A DNA stretch of 64,000 nt, from contig NC_061471.1 of the NCBI RefSeq assembly GCF_022581195.2, positions 3,286,001 through 3,350,000 of the forward strand. Reading direction: 5' to 3'. Made by a program: the position numbers and the translations under genes. Of this stretch, positions 36,039 to 47,183 are shown piece after piece. Origin of the DNA: Helicoverpa zea (Eukaryota; Arthropoda; Insecta; Lepidoptera; Noctuidae). Within the stretch, counting starts at the first letter, position 1. Each line of letters begins with the position of its first letter. The notes under the pieces were generated by a model. It made no database searches and was not told the origin of the DNA. It saw only the letters and a list, made by a program, of their open reading frames with translations.

Positions 36039-39000
36039 TGAGTACTAAAGTTACTAAAAAAATCGCAATTAGCTGTACAAAGAAAATTAATTTCTAACAT
36101 ATTATTGCCAGCACTAACGCTTTAGATTGCAGCGAAGTGTGAAATCAACACCTTCCTTAATTGCAGTTTTATTTCTTACTACGTTTGGCTGTTTTAAAAT
36201 TTATATTTGTACTAGCTGATCCCTGGAGTTCACGAACATTACAGCCCGCACTTGCATAAATAACCTGTCTTTTCTTTTCTGTCTTTAGAATTTCGAAATT
36301 AACAGACTGAGATTGACAACTAGGTATACTGTGATTCCTAAGATGTGTACAATTGCTCTGGATGACGTCACCTACCTACATACTGCTGGTATTGAGTATC
36401 GTCTCCGCAACATTGGCGTCTTGCCAAACACGGAAACCAGTCATTAAGAGTACCTACTGTTATTTTTTTACTACATCCTCTGTAAAACTAATCGTTTGAA
36501 AGGTTCTATGATACGATATCATCTCAGACGATGGTACTGCAATTTAATTTATAAATGGACGATCGAGTTCATCAAAAGAGAAGAATATAATTGTAAAAAC
36601 GAGCAACAAAAGACATGATACGGATTAAAAAGAATATACCTAAACGTAATTCGACAAATAAAAAGAGCTTCGTGAATGACTACGTTAAACATTGTTTCGC
36701 TCAATTTTGCTTAATTTTTTGTTACATTTTGTGCTTTTAATATTAGTTGTGCTTTACATTGAAAATTGAGAAATCAAAAAGCTAAACAAATAGACAGCTA
36801 TCAAATTAAGGAAACAGTTTCCCCTTCAAAAGAAATTGAAAGAAAAAGAAACCATTTCAGAAAATTTGCCATTTCCTCACACAGACTGCTATCAATTTGG
36901 ATTTCCCATGGATTTATTCCCAGTTGACGAAATAGCGAGAGCGTCCGATGTTAAAGAGGTCCTTTTTCAAAGTCGCCATGACATGACAGACGACAGTAAC
37001 AACACATACTCTGGGCTTAACCAACTATTCAACTGTCTATGTTTGTAACAAACGAGAAAATGTAGACGTGTTTTGATTCAAACTAATTACCTATATTAGA
37101 TAGGTTTTATGGAACAGAGAATGATGTCAAATATTCAAAGTTTGTATATAATTTGATAAGTCAGTCTTATTGTAATACAAAGAGCACAGCTGTGAGGAAC
37201 TGCGACGTGATGTCTGTCTAGTATCTGTTCACTCGGCTGAGTAGGTACCCGAGTGTTACCGAGGCGAGCCTCACGTGAACGTGCTGTGTTTAGCAAGTCA
37301 ATGAAACGCGACCTAATATATTGCAAGCCTAAAATAACACTTGAAATAGGTTACTTTAACAACCTAAAGGAAAAAAAAAAGGTTGAAAAAGGGTAAAAAA
37401 GTAAGTAAGTAAAGGTTTTTTATTTTTCAGCCCTGTCGGAAGGTACCGGTGAAAACTAATCAAAGCACAAAATTGATGCTAAACGATAGAAAAGAATGAA
37501 ACGTCAACTGGTCATAAGTAGGTACCTACAAAGAATGCAAATGGTTCTGGTTAGTTGTGTGTCGGCAGCCGCGCGCCGCCATGTTGAGGGAAATGGCGGG
37601 AAATTGGAAACTCGCGCCAACACTCAGCTCTAATTCTCCATGTACATTGAATGAGGACAGTTCCTGAGGTCGCATTCAACTTGATTTCAATATTAAGCAG
37701 TATTTGATTTGAAATCTGTTAAAGCATACTGCTGGGGTATATTTTGTTTTTCTGTTACATAGTTGTATGCGCAATATCAACTTTAATAGCACTTGATTAT
37801 AACTGGAAGCTGCATCTCGGTGCATATGTTTACTGATAGTATTCCTAACGTGGCGGGAACATTATATTGTGACGACATATTGGAGCCTCAACCCGTCAAA
37901 CAAGATGGTAACCCATCTACGGAGAGACCACGCCGAGCACATAACTTTATGATGGATCCGCACGGCTAAAATAAATAATTTTGGAGTTAAAAATACTTTT
38001 TTTTATTTCAGAAATATATGACAAAAAATAAATTAAAATAGTAAAAACAAAAATTTCTTACAATTTAATAACAATATCACACCTCGTCACAATAAACTAT
38101 TATTGTTAAATTTGTTAGTAAAAAATTAAGTTAAATATTTAAAATTTATTATTTTTTATGCCAAAAATATTTCTTTAAATAAAAATAAAAATAAAAATTA
38201 TTTTTTGTAAATATAATTCTTCAAAAAATATTTATTTCAAATAACACTTAAAATACAGAAACATTTTATGGAAAATATATTTTGTATTTGGGATTCAAAA
38301 TAGATTTGCACTTTTATTAATGTAGATTCGAGATATCAACTGTTTGTAAGTTGCCGATTGTTTCAATATTTTTTATTTTCAAAAAGTATTTCAATAAATA
38401 GCAAATGACTTTGTAAGAACAAACACTGTGTTTGTCGTTTTGAATAACTTTGAACTTCAGAACGGATTTATATGCGATTTTCTACAATAGATATACTGAT
38501 TTGTAAAGAAAGGTTTATATTATTTCTACATCGGCGTCAAAATCAGTTTAGCTAAACGCAAGATATTTTGTGGTGTTAATTTTAATTCGTACCTAGTACC
38601 TACCTAGTGTTATAACAGCCTTATTAAAATTATCTACTATTTTGTAGTGGAACAGACCGCACTAGCGGACGTCATTAATTGAAACAGTTCACGTAACTGC
38701 ACTACGGCAGCGCGCGTCATTAGGTGACCTCTTCATTTCGCTATTACGAGTTTCCTGTCTGCCGAACTATAACACTCTTATAAACATTTAAATATATTAG
38801 AAACAATAAATCAAGACAATAAATTAGAACGCAGGTAAATGAACAAAAAATTTAACCCTTAGGAACTAGTATAAAATTCATTGATAAACTTCACCCACAC
38901 TTCACAATTTATATGATTGTGCTCTTGGTAGGTAAGTACTTAAACTTTTCAATTACACGTTGTTTACTATAACTCAAAACTAAAACATATAAAAATATTG

Positions 39001-39262
39001 ATATAAGTACTAAGATAAGATGCACTGTTCTGTTCACTCAACGATTGAAATGTTGCGCTGAAAATACAATAAAAAACAATAATGAAAGGTCAATGTTAAT
39101 ACCTAATAGACTAGACTGGTCAAGTCATATACGTACATACCTATAAGTTTGAACAGGATAATATTAACGATTATAAAGGATGATAACATTTTAGATAGGC
39201 ACTGTGAATTCTGTACAAAACAAAAAGCAAACAAGATAATGTAGGTACATAAATCTCATTAT
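36039..39262. other. Unassigned noncoding
   Basis: A fragment beginning ACTAGCTGATCCC at about 36211 resembles a Helitron-like end but is too short to define. A 70-codon frame at 36836-37048 has no motif. The stretch 37980-38420 is very AT-rich. A GC-richer patch near 37560-37620 contains CGCGCGCCGCCATG words without a supported gene. Confidence 0.45.
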
Positions 39263-39529
39263 ACTTCGGCCGTTCAGAGAATGCGTTCCTGACACCTATC
39301 AGTTAGTCACGACTAGTGATGGGCACAACATAACACTGAGTTCGTTACCGTTCCTTCAAAATGAACCGCCGCATTATTTTAAGATTATTTTCGTTTTAAA
39401 TTGGCGGAATCATTTGTTTTATATTTTAGTTATTTAAGTGGAAACCAAAAAAAGGTAATATTCATATAATAAAATTGTTTTATTTATTCTTTGTTACAAG
39501 TACATTGAATTGAATGTGCGAACAGAATA

Positions 39530-39779
39530 TTAATCAGACTCCGATTTGCTTGAGGAGGTGGTGTCTTCATCATCATCTTCGCCTACATGTATAATTATAT
39601 TATTATCAATAACAGAATCAATCCTGATATCTCGGTCTAACAAAAGCCGGGTAATCAAATAAAAACAGATCGAAAACACTTGAAAAACGTGGTCTATGCG
39701 CACGAAACGACAACGGACGACTGTTTTAGCGTCACAAAATGGCGGCCCATAACGCCATTTGGGGTTACCATTTTTAATC
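39530..39779 (-). pseudogene. C-terminal coding remnant with acidic tail
   Basis: An open minus-strand stretch of about 82 codons without a start codon ends at TAA 39530-39532. Its C-terminus reads GEDDDEDTTSSSKSESD, an acidic serine-rich tail preceded by a hydrophobic ICFYLITRLLLDRD segment. The region lies just inside the left end of the TIR element and could be the tail of its lost transposase. No family recognised; it may be chance. Confidence 0.35.
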
Positions 39780-39972
39780 TAAGTATAAAAATGCGGTTTG
39801 GTCATAGTTTTATTTTTATATTTCATAAACGTTATAATTAAGTCTTATAGTCCATTATTTTCCAATTCTTAAAAAGAAAATCAAAACGTATTATTTTATA
39901 TTATAACTGTATAAGAACAGATTACGATACTTGCCTGTTATTTTTAGCACAGCACTACAAAATATAAACCGC

Positions 39973-40253
39973 TGAATGAAACGACGCGTGCCTCTGGTAC
40001 AAACTGCTTATATTCTTAAGAAAGTAATTAGTTACATAGGTTTCATAGTTACGACGTGTGGCGATTGGCGTTATACAAAAATATTAGGTTAATCACGACG
40101 TGTGCACTCGTCCGGTGCCGATGGCGAAAGAGACCGGCGCGCGGCCCCGGCGAAGCGACGCGGCCAGCGGCCCTCCTCCCGCGCGTCCCGCATCCCCTTC
40201 TCGTGCTGCACGGTGGATCGGTTTGGCGCGCCTGCACAGTGTGCGCGTTAACA
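39973..40253 (-). repeat. BEL/Pao 3' LTR
   Basis: 281 bp, TG...CA on the minus strand, apparently identical to the 5' LTR. It has a GC-rich promoter-proximal half (many GGCGCGCGG words) and an AT-rich half. It follows the polyprotein stop by 27 bp. Confidence 0.95.
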
Positions 40254-40280
40254 TCCTCCCGGGCCTTGATAGCACAGCTA

Positions 40281-43200
40281 TCAAGCAGTTGAATTTGGGT
40301 CGATGTCATCTCCAGGTATGATGCAAAACTTGTGGACTGCCCTCTTGATAGTCCCTCTCGATGTGAGGACGTCGGCGACTCTGCTGACGCCATCTGGTCC
40401 TTGGTAAAGTTTGGTTATGCGGCCTAGTCGCCAGCATAATGGAGGTAGGTTGTCTTCTTTGAGGATGACCAAGTCGCCTACTTTGAGTTCCCGGTCTGGT
40501 CTCCGCCACTTGGTCCTCTGTTGGAGTTCGGCGAGGTACTCTCGGCGCCATCGCTCCCAAAACTGTTGCCGCAGCTGCTCTATACGCTCGTATCTGTTAG
40601 CTCTAGACTTTTCAATTAGCAAGGACGGCACCGACTTGAGTGGCCGCCCGATTAGGAAGTGCCCAGGGGTTAAGGGTAGGAGATCGGTTGGGTCGGATGA
40701 GAGAGGAGATAGGGGACGGGAATTTAGGATAGCCTCTATTTGTGTGAACAACGTTGCAAGTTCCTCAAATGTTAAGGCTGCGTTGCCAGCTATTCTCTTA
40801 AGATGATGTTTGGATGATTTAACCCCAGCTTCCCAAATACCCCCAAAATGAGGTGAATATGCAGGGCTAAATTTAAATCTAATGCCTTCAGTACTGCCAT
40901 ACTCTGTCACAGCCTCGCGACTAGACTTAAGCACTCTACCCAATTCATTGTTAGCCCCTACAAATGTTTTTCCATTATCTGAATAAATTTCGTAAGGTTT
41001 TCCCCTTCTCGAAACAAATCTCCTAAGGCACATTAAAAAACCTTGAGTAGTAAGGTCACTAACGAGCTCCAAGTGAACAGCTTTAGTTGTAAGACAAACA
41101 AATAAACAAAGGTAACATTTTGATACTCGACTACCTCTACCTTTTCTACTTGAAATCATGAACGGACCTGCAAAATCTGTTCCACATGAATAAAAAGGAA
41201 AACTAGGATTTGTCCTTACATTAGGAAGGTTACCCATTATAGGTTGAAGTGTTTTACTTTTAAATCGTATACATACTACACATTTTCTTAAAATACTACG
41301 AGCTAAGTTCCTACCACCTATAGGCCAATATTCTTCTCTTATAGAAGATAAAAGTAGTTGTGGTCCGGCATGAAATAACCTTAAATGCTCATGTCTCATA
41401 AGTAATTTAGTAAAACTATGTTTGGCATCAAGTATAATTGGATGTCTTTTTTCAAAATTGTAATTTGTATTTTGTATACGACCACCCACTCTAAGTATAC
41501 CATCTTCATCTATGAATGGTTTTAGTGGTAGCATTTTGGATTTGTGATGCAGTTCTTTATTCGTTTTAATTGTGTTTAATTCGCAAGAAAATGATTGCAC
41601 TTGGCAACACCTAATTAATGTTTTTAGGGAATTACAAAGTTCATCTGTGCTAAGACAATCTGTTAGCTTATTAAAGTTTTTATTTTTACTATATTTGCAA
41701 ATAAAATTATTAACAAATCTATGAACATAGGCCATAATTCTTTTAAGTTTAGTAAAATTTGAATATCTAGTAAAATCTAAGAAATTAGTGTCTATACTAG
41801 TAACCATTACTTTAAGTTCTGGTAATTCTAAATTTGGTACACCTTGCTGAGGCCACTCACTTGGGTCCCTTCTAAGAAATGAAGGTCCCTCCCACCACAA
41901 GGATGAGGACTGCAACTGTTGTGGAGTTACACCTCTTGAGGCTAGGTCAGCAGGGTTACAGTCAGTAGGCACATGTCGCCATGAATAGTCTGCTGTAATT
42001 TCATTGATCTCATTTACTCTATTACGAACAAAAGGTTTTAGATGCTTATATTGAACCTTTAGCCAACCAAGTACTACCATTGAATCGGTCCAAATAGTTT
42101 TACTGATAATATTACAACGTAGTGACTCTAAAACTTTTGCACATAACCTTGCTCCGAGTAAGGCACCACACAGCTCCAAGCGAGGTATGGTGGTTGGCTT
42201 CAATGGAGCCACTCGAGCCTTGGCACATAACAGCTTAACTGTAATTTGATTATTATTATTAGTTGTCCTTAAATAAACACAAGCACTATATGCATTCTGT
42301 GATGCATCTACAAAACAATGCAGCTCTACTGATATTGGCAAGTCACAGATAACATTTCTTTCCAATTTTATGTTTGATAGATCTGAAAGGTTTTTTGTAA
42401 ATTTAATCCAAGAATTCTTAATATCATCAGGTACTGAATCATCCCAGTCTATCTTAGCGCTCCATAATTGTTGTAATATTATTTTAGCAGTAATGATACA
42501 TGCACACAAGACACCTAAAGGGTCAAAGATTTTACAAGTTGTAGATATTATTGTTCTCTTAGTAATATTTAATGAATCTATATTTATGTCTATAGGAAAT
42601 GTAAACAAATCTACTGTAGGTGACCAATTCAACCCTAGTACACATGACTGTTTAGTTAGATTTAATGTATTATTATTTACATCATTTTCAAATATTTTTG
42701 GACAATTAGTGCGTATTTTGCGTAATGGGAATGATGCTGAACTTAATATTTCAGTCACAGAGTTATAGATTTTCAATAGTTCATCTTCTGTAGATGCTCC
42801 AGTACTTAGGTCATCATAATAAAAATCATTCTTAATTATATTAGCAATAGACATATCTGTACATTCTTCAGCTAATTGCAATAGACATCTAGTACTTAGG
42901 AAAGGTGCTGAAGCTGTACCATATGTTACAGTGTTTAATTGTAAAACTTTAAGTGGTAGAGATGTATCTTCCCTCCACAAAATTAATTGTAAATGACGTT
43001 GTGACTCATCAATAGAAATTTGTCTATACATTTTCTCTATATCACCGGTTAAAACAAATTTGTGAGTACGAAACCTTACCATAATATTAAATAAATCATT
43101 TTGTATTACTGGACCTATCATCTGGATATCATTTAGTGATTTTCCAGAGGTTGTTTTTACTGAGGCATCAAAAACTACCCTTAACTTTGTTGTTTCGCTT

Positions 43201-45479
43201 TTTTCACGCAATACTGCATGATGAGGTAAATAATTACCGAACCTTGGACGCTCTATTTCTTCCAAATGACCTAAATCTAAATATTCTTTAATAAAATCTA
43301 CATATTGTTTCTTAATATTAGGATTCTTATCTAACTTGTTTTCTAAACTAAAAAAACGCCTTTTGGCAATATTATATGAATCACCTAATGCTTCCTCTGG
43401 TGATTCTTTCAGTGGCATTTTAACTAAAAACCTACCACTTGGCAAGCGACTTGTATTTTGTTTAAAACTGTTTTCACATGCTTGTTCTTCAAGCGTGTAA
43501 GATATTTTATTTGAAGGCAATTCTTCTACCTCCCAAAATCTTTGTAATGAATCATGAATATCATCCTTTATAATACTACAATTTAAAACATTAATATATG
43601 AATTTTCATGTGACAAATTAGACTGTCCTATTCCTATAGGGCCAGTTACTAGCCAGCCTAACTTAGAGCTTTGTAATATAGGCCGATGTCTACCCAATCC
43701 TATTTGTTGGGTACCTACTATTTCCCAAAAAACGTCTGCCCCCAATAACATATCAATATCGGAGGGACAATGGAACTCAGGGTCTGCAAGGATTATGTTA
43801 GCCGGCAGCCCTAAACTTTTAACATCAACTTTTAGTGTTGGTAAACTACTAGTTATTTGTGGTACTACTAAACACATCATTTCTAAGTTAAATGATTTAT
43901 CAATACATGAAAATAATTTCAAACTACACCTCTCTGTAATGTCACACTGCACATTACCAATGCCAGCGATACGTATTGGGTTTGAACATTGTGTCTGTAG
44001 ACCTAGCTTTATTTTGAATTTATTTGTAATAAACGATGATTGACTACCTGTGTCAAGGAGAGCTCGAGCACGGTAAGAAATATTATTTTCAGGATTTACA
44101 ATTTCCACTATAGCTGTACATAATAGTACCTGACTTGCAGAGACTGCTGAAAGTGTTGTGGGTAAAGTATTTGAAGGTAAGTTATTATTATTTGTATTTG
44201 AACTACTACTACTACATCCTACAGTAGAATCTTTATGCAACAAAGAGTTATGTTTCTTATTACAATATTTACAGGAACCTTTTAGGAAGCAATGTTTTGC
44301 AGTATGTCCACTTCGCAAACAGTTGAGACATAATTTCAACTTTAAGGCTGTATCTAACCTAGCTTCAGTTGACATATCATTAAACTTTGAACATGCATGC
44401 AAATGATGACTTTCATGACAAATATCACATGACTTTTTGTAAGAATTGTTGTTACTCATTGAACTAACAAAAGACTTAGAATTAGAATACTTTTGCTCCC
44501 TAGGACCTTGTGATTTATAATTATCATTCCTACTTATATTTTGAACTTGTGTTGTTTCTAAAACATCTGCCCTGTTACGCAAGAAATCATTGAATTGCTC
44601 TAAAGTAGGTAATTCTGGTAACCCATTTTTTAATTCTTCCCACTTTCTACTAGTGGTGCTATCTAGCTTTGTGGACACCATATAAATAATTAAAGCATCC
44701 CATTTATCTGTTGGCTGCCCTAAAGTATTTAGTGCTCTTAAGTTTTTTGAAACTAAATCAATTAAGAATCTTAAAGCTTTGTGAGATTCTCTTGTTAAGG
44801 CTTCTATATTAAATAATGCTTTTAAATGATTATTTATAAGTAAATTTTTATTATTATATCTTTGACAAACTAAATCCCATGCTACTTTATAATTGTTAGA
44901 TGTGAATTCTATTGATTTGATAACTACTAGTGCTCCTCCTTCTAAGGATGACCTTAAATAATGAAACTTGTTTATGTTAGGAATATTTTCATTACTATTA
45001 ATTAAACTGTCAAAAGTGTCTCTAAATTCCAGCCATTTAAGGTAATTTCCATCAAAAGATGGCATTTTTATTGTGGGCAATTTTACTGAACTAAACCTAT
45101 GACTACATTGACTATTATTTACACTACCATATTCTGACTCATGCTTTTGATGTTCAGTTTTTGAAACACTCGCTGATTCATTTATTTCTTGAGCCAATGC
45201 GATACACTTATGAAAATTTTCTTCAATTAATTCTCTCTCAGCTAACTGTTCCTCTAAATCTGAGCAATTCAATTCAATTTCAGTTTGCAAGGTATCAAAT
45301 GTACTTAATAAAGTTTGAAATTTCTCTATTTTTAAAACAATTTCTTTAGACTGCAAGCTACTAATTGGAGTATTTTTAGATATCTCTTGTAAATAGTTGT
45401 AGAATTTTGTAACTTGGCCTTTGATGGCACTACGTTTTCTAATAGGAACTTGAATCTCTGACTTTTCACTTTCACTCAT
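40281..45479 (-). CDS. BEL/Pao gag-pol polyprotein
   Basis: A single 1,732-aa frame, the expected size for BEL/Pao. Domain order: an N-terminal coiled, charged gag region with the KLPTIKMPSFDGNYLKWLEF block of DUF1759; three zinc-knuckle-like Cys/His clusters from about residue 346 (CDICHESHH, CLNCLRSGHTAKHC, CKYCNKKH); an aspartic protease with LLDTGSQSSF near 474; reverse transcriptase with LTGDIEKMYRQI and the FYYDDL catalytic box near 884; RNase H starting CFVDAS near 1053; integrase with an HHCC-type zinc segment (HAGPQ...CVVCIRFK), aspartates in TDFAGP (about 1430) and SDNGKT (about 1498) and glutamate in GIWEAG (about 1546); and a C-terminal DUF5641 domain (KVGDLVIL, CWRLGRI). All catalytic residues I can check are present. 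As in the BEL clade, gag and pol are one frame. Confidence 0.95.
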   Translation of the reverse strand: MSESEKSEIQVPIRKRSAIKGQVTKFYNYLQEISKNTPISSLQSKEIVLKIEKFQTLLSTFDTLQTEIELNCSDLEEQLAERELIEENFHKCIALAQEINESASVSKTEHQKHESEYGSVNNSQCSHRFSSVKLPTIKMPSFDGNYLKWLEFRDTFDSLINSNENIPNINKFHYLRSSLEGGALVVIKSIEFTSNNYKVAWDLVCQRYNNKNLLINNHLKALFNIEALTRESHKALRFLIDLVSKNLRALNTLGQPTDKWDALIIYMVSTKLDSTTSRKWEELKNGLPELPTLEQFNDFLRNRADVLETTQVQNISRNDNYKSQGPREQKYSNSKSFVSSMSNNNSYKKSCDICHESHHLHACSKFNDMSTEARLDTALKLKLCLNCLRSGHTAKHCFLKGSCKYCNKKHNSLLHKDSTVGCSSSSSNTNNNNLPSNTLPTTLSAVSASQVLLCTAIVEIVNPENNISYRARALLDTGSQSSFITNKFKIKLGLQTQCSNPIRIAGIGNVQCDITERCSLKLFSCIDKSFNLEMMCLVVPQITSSLPTLKVDVKSLGLPANIILADPEFHCPSDIDMLLGADVFWEIVGTQQIGLGRHRPILQSSKLGWLVTGPIGIGQSNLSHENSYINVLNCSIIKDDIHDSLQRFWEVEELPSNKISYTLEEQACENSFKQNTSRLPSGRFLVKMPLKESPEEALGDSYNIAKRRFFSLENKLDKNPNIKKQYVDFIKEYLDLGHLEEIERPRFGNYLPHHAVLREKSETTKLRVVFDASVKTTSGKSLNDIQMIGPVIQNDLFNIMVRFRTHKFVLTGDIEKMYRQISIDESQRHLQLILWREDTSLPLKVLQLNTVTYGTASAPFLSTRCLLQLAEECTDMSIANIIKNDFYYDDLSTGASTEDELLKIYNSVTEILSSASFPLRKIRTNCPKIFENDVNNNTLNLTKQSCVLGLNWSPTVDLFTFPIDINIDSLNITKRTIISTTCKIFDPLGVLCACIITAKIILQQLWSAKIDWDDSVPDDIKNSWIKFTKNLSDLSNIKLERNVICDLPISVELHCFVDASQNAYSACVYLRTTNNNNQITVKLLCAKARVAPLKPTTIPRLELCGALLGARLCAKVLESLRCNIISKTIWTDSMVVLGWLKVQYKHLKPFVRNRVNEINEITADYSWRHVPTDCNPADLASRGVTPQQLQSSSLWWEGPSFLRRDPSEWPQQGVPNLELPELKVMVTSIDTNFLDFTRYSNFTKLKRIMAYVHRFVNNFICKYSKNKNFNKLTDCLSTDELCNSLKTLIRCCQVQSFSCELNTIKTNKELHHKSKMLPLKPFIDEDGILRVGGRIQNTNYNFEKRHPIILDAKHSFTKLLMRHEHLRLFHAGPQLLLSSIREEYWPIGGRNLARSILRKCVVCIRFKSKTLQPIMGNLPNVRTNPSFPFYSCGTDFAGPFMISSRKGRGSRVSKCYLCLFVCLTTKAVHLELVSDLTTQGFLMCLRRFVSRRGKPYEIYSDNGKTFVGANNELGRVLKSSREAVTEYGSTEGIRFKFSPAYSPHFGGIWEAGVKSSKHHLKRIAGNAALTFEELATLFTQIEAILNSRPLSPLSSDPTDLLPLTPGHFLIGRPLKSVPSLLIEKSRANRYERIEQLRQQFWERWRREYLAELQQRTKWRRPDRELKVGDLVILKEDNLPPLCWRLGRITKLYQGPDGVSRVADVLTSRGTIKRAVHKFCIIPGDDIDPNSTA

Positions 45480-46474
45480 TTTGAATAACTCACTAACACA
45501 ATATTTTTTGTAATTAGGTACAAATTTAGTTAAAAGAATAAACTACCTAACACTTTAGAGGCAACAATGAATGGGTAGGCACAGATTACAATAGAAACTC
45601 AAAGCCGCTAACTCACGGTAACCTTTTGAAGCTGTGACAGCACGAAGTAGGCAGCACTCACCAGGCACCTGCGCTGCGATTAGTAGACAGGCTGCAGGTA
45701 GCTAGCAGTTGGTTGAGCGAAGCACATGCACATTCACCGCAACTGAAATAGTCGGCAAGCTTTGGTATAATAACTGTATTAATTGTTGCGCTAGTTAGGA
45801 ATTTACTTTTATTAGGCAATAGGCATGTATTTTGGTAAATACTTAGAACCAAAACCTCAATTTGCAAAATTAATATGCTTAGGTAGATATGCATAACATA
45901 AAGTGCATTAGGCGTAGGTACACTTTTAGTGTGTACAATAAATAATTATTAGGTGCATTAATATAGATGCTTTTAGATTAATTAGGCGTACACGTAGTTT
46001 AGGATGCACGATTTAAATGAAATTAAGTTTAGGCTATGCAATTTCACACACGCGGCACAAAATGGACTCGCCCACTATAGCGTCGTAGGTTAGAAAACGC
46101 GGCACAAAAATAATGGACTCGCCCACTATAGCGTCGTAGGCTAGAAAAGCAAAATTTGTACCATTTTGAATATAGGCAAGCTAATTAACGAATAGTACCT
46201 AAGCCCGCTAGGCTATTCACACAAATAAACACTAGGAAAAGGATAGGAAATAATAGGAAACGAGCAACTTCCCTCGGGTTAGACCTCCGCCGTCTGATGC
46301 CGCCTGCTGTTGTAGTCTGCGTCTTCGTAGAACTCGTGGTGGTGGTACGGCGTGGTCCGCGGAGACACGTTGGCTGCACGTGTTGCCGCCGTCTTCACTT
46401 AGCCCGCTGCGCGCCGCTCGGCGTAGATTGTAGGTTCTTCGAGTTAGAAAATATTGTCATAGACGGTCGCCAAA
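45480..46474 (-). promoter_or_regulatory. BEL/Pao 5' leader with primer binding site and tandem duplication
   Basis: The leader between the 5' LTR and the polyprotein start is long, at 995 bp. The primer binding site begins with TGGCGACCGTC at about 46472 (minus strand), complementary to a tRNA 3' end; the tRNA-Arg type is likely but not proven. A 45-50-bp segment containing ACTCGCCCACTATAGCGTCG is tandemly duplicated at about 46045-46147. No open frame of note is present. Confidence 0.7.
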
Positions 46475-46755
46475 TGAATGAAACGACGCGTGCCTCTGGT
46501 ACAAACTGCTTATATTCTTAAGAAAGTAATTAGTTACATAGGTTTCATAGTTACGACGTGTGGCGATTGGCGTTATACAAAAATATTAGGTTAATCACGA
46601 CGTGTGCACTCGTCCGGTGCCGATGGCGAAAGAGACCGGCGCGCGGCCCCGGCGAAGCGACGCGGCCAGCGGCCCTCCTCCCGCGCGTCCCGCATCCCCT
46701 TCTCGTGCTGCACGGTGGATCGGTTTGGCGCGCCTGCACAGTGTGCGCGTTAACA
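46475..46755 (-). repeat. BEL/Pao 5' LTR
   Basis: 281 bp, apparently identical to 39973-40253; on the minus strand it starts TGTTAACGCGC and ends TTTCATTCA. It should hold the promoter and transcription start of the element. Confidence 0.95.
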
Positions 46756-47183
46756 ACCGCTGACATAACCTTGTAATAGCGCAGTATAGATTTAGAAAAA
46801 TATTGTTTACCAAGTTATTTGACACTCAGTTTGGCACAAAATTATAACATTCATTGATTATTGATAAAATAATGTTGTTTTAATGCTTCTCAATTGTTAA
46901 AACGGTAAACAACCAGCAAAAATATTTTTATCGTAACTGCAACGCCATTGCAAAGTTACGTCGTCAGTTCAATCGCGACGTGTCAGGAACGCATTCTCTG
47001 AATGGCCGAACTATAATTGTCATAGTTTGATTTAAAACATTGACTTTCAAATTCAGTAGTGTGAAATTTTACCGTACAAACAGTAGGTAACCATGGCAAC
47101 GCTCACTGTTTTTTCAACTGAAAATAATTTAGGCTTCTTATTTTCCATTTTAGGTCTTTCATAATACATACCTATTTTTAATT

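Larger units (their letters stand above)
39973..46755 (-). mobile_element. Complete BEL/Pao LTR retrotransposon
   Basis: A 6,783-bp element with two 281-bp LTRs (39973-40253 and 46475-46755) that I read as identical. The LTRs start TG and end CA, and the element is flanked by the 5-bp duplication ACCGC (39968-39972 and 46756-46760). One uninterrupted polyprotein frame runs from 45479 to 40281. A primer binding site beginning TGGCGACCG lies right after the 5' LTR. Identical LTRs and an unbroken frame imply a very recent insertion, possibly still mobile. It sits inside an older TIR transposon. Confidence 0.95.
39263..47012. mobile_element. TIR DNA transposon split by BEL/Pao insertion
   Basis: The left end 39263-39295 and right end 46980-47012 are inverted repeats of about 33 bp (TTCGGCCGTTCAGAGAATGC inward, two mismatches), flanked by TATA. 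Removing the BEL/Pao element (39973-46755 plus one copy of its target duplication) leaves about 960 bp, so this is a nonautonomous or decayed element. It contains an open minus-strand stretch with an acidic tail (39530-39779). Superfamily not recognised. Confidence 0.65.

Noticed and set aside
37550..37640. GC-richer patch as a host promoter
   Set aside because: No downstream coding exon, initiator or conserved element could be supported.
40049..40393. Open frames of 60-130 codons on both strands across the BEL/Pao 3' LTR and polyprotein end
   Set aside because: They are out-of-frame readings of the GC-rich LTR and of the polyprotein; the same frames recur in the 5' LTR at 46551-46825.
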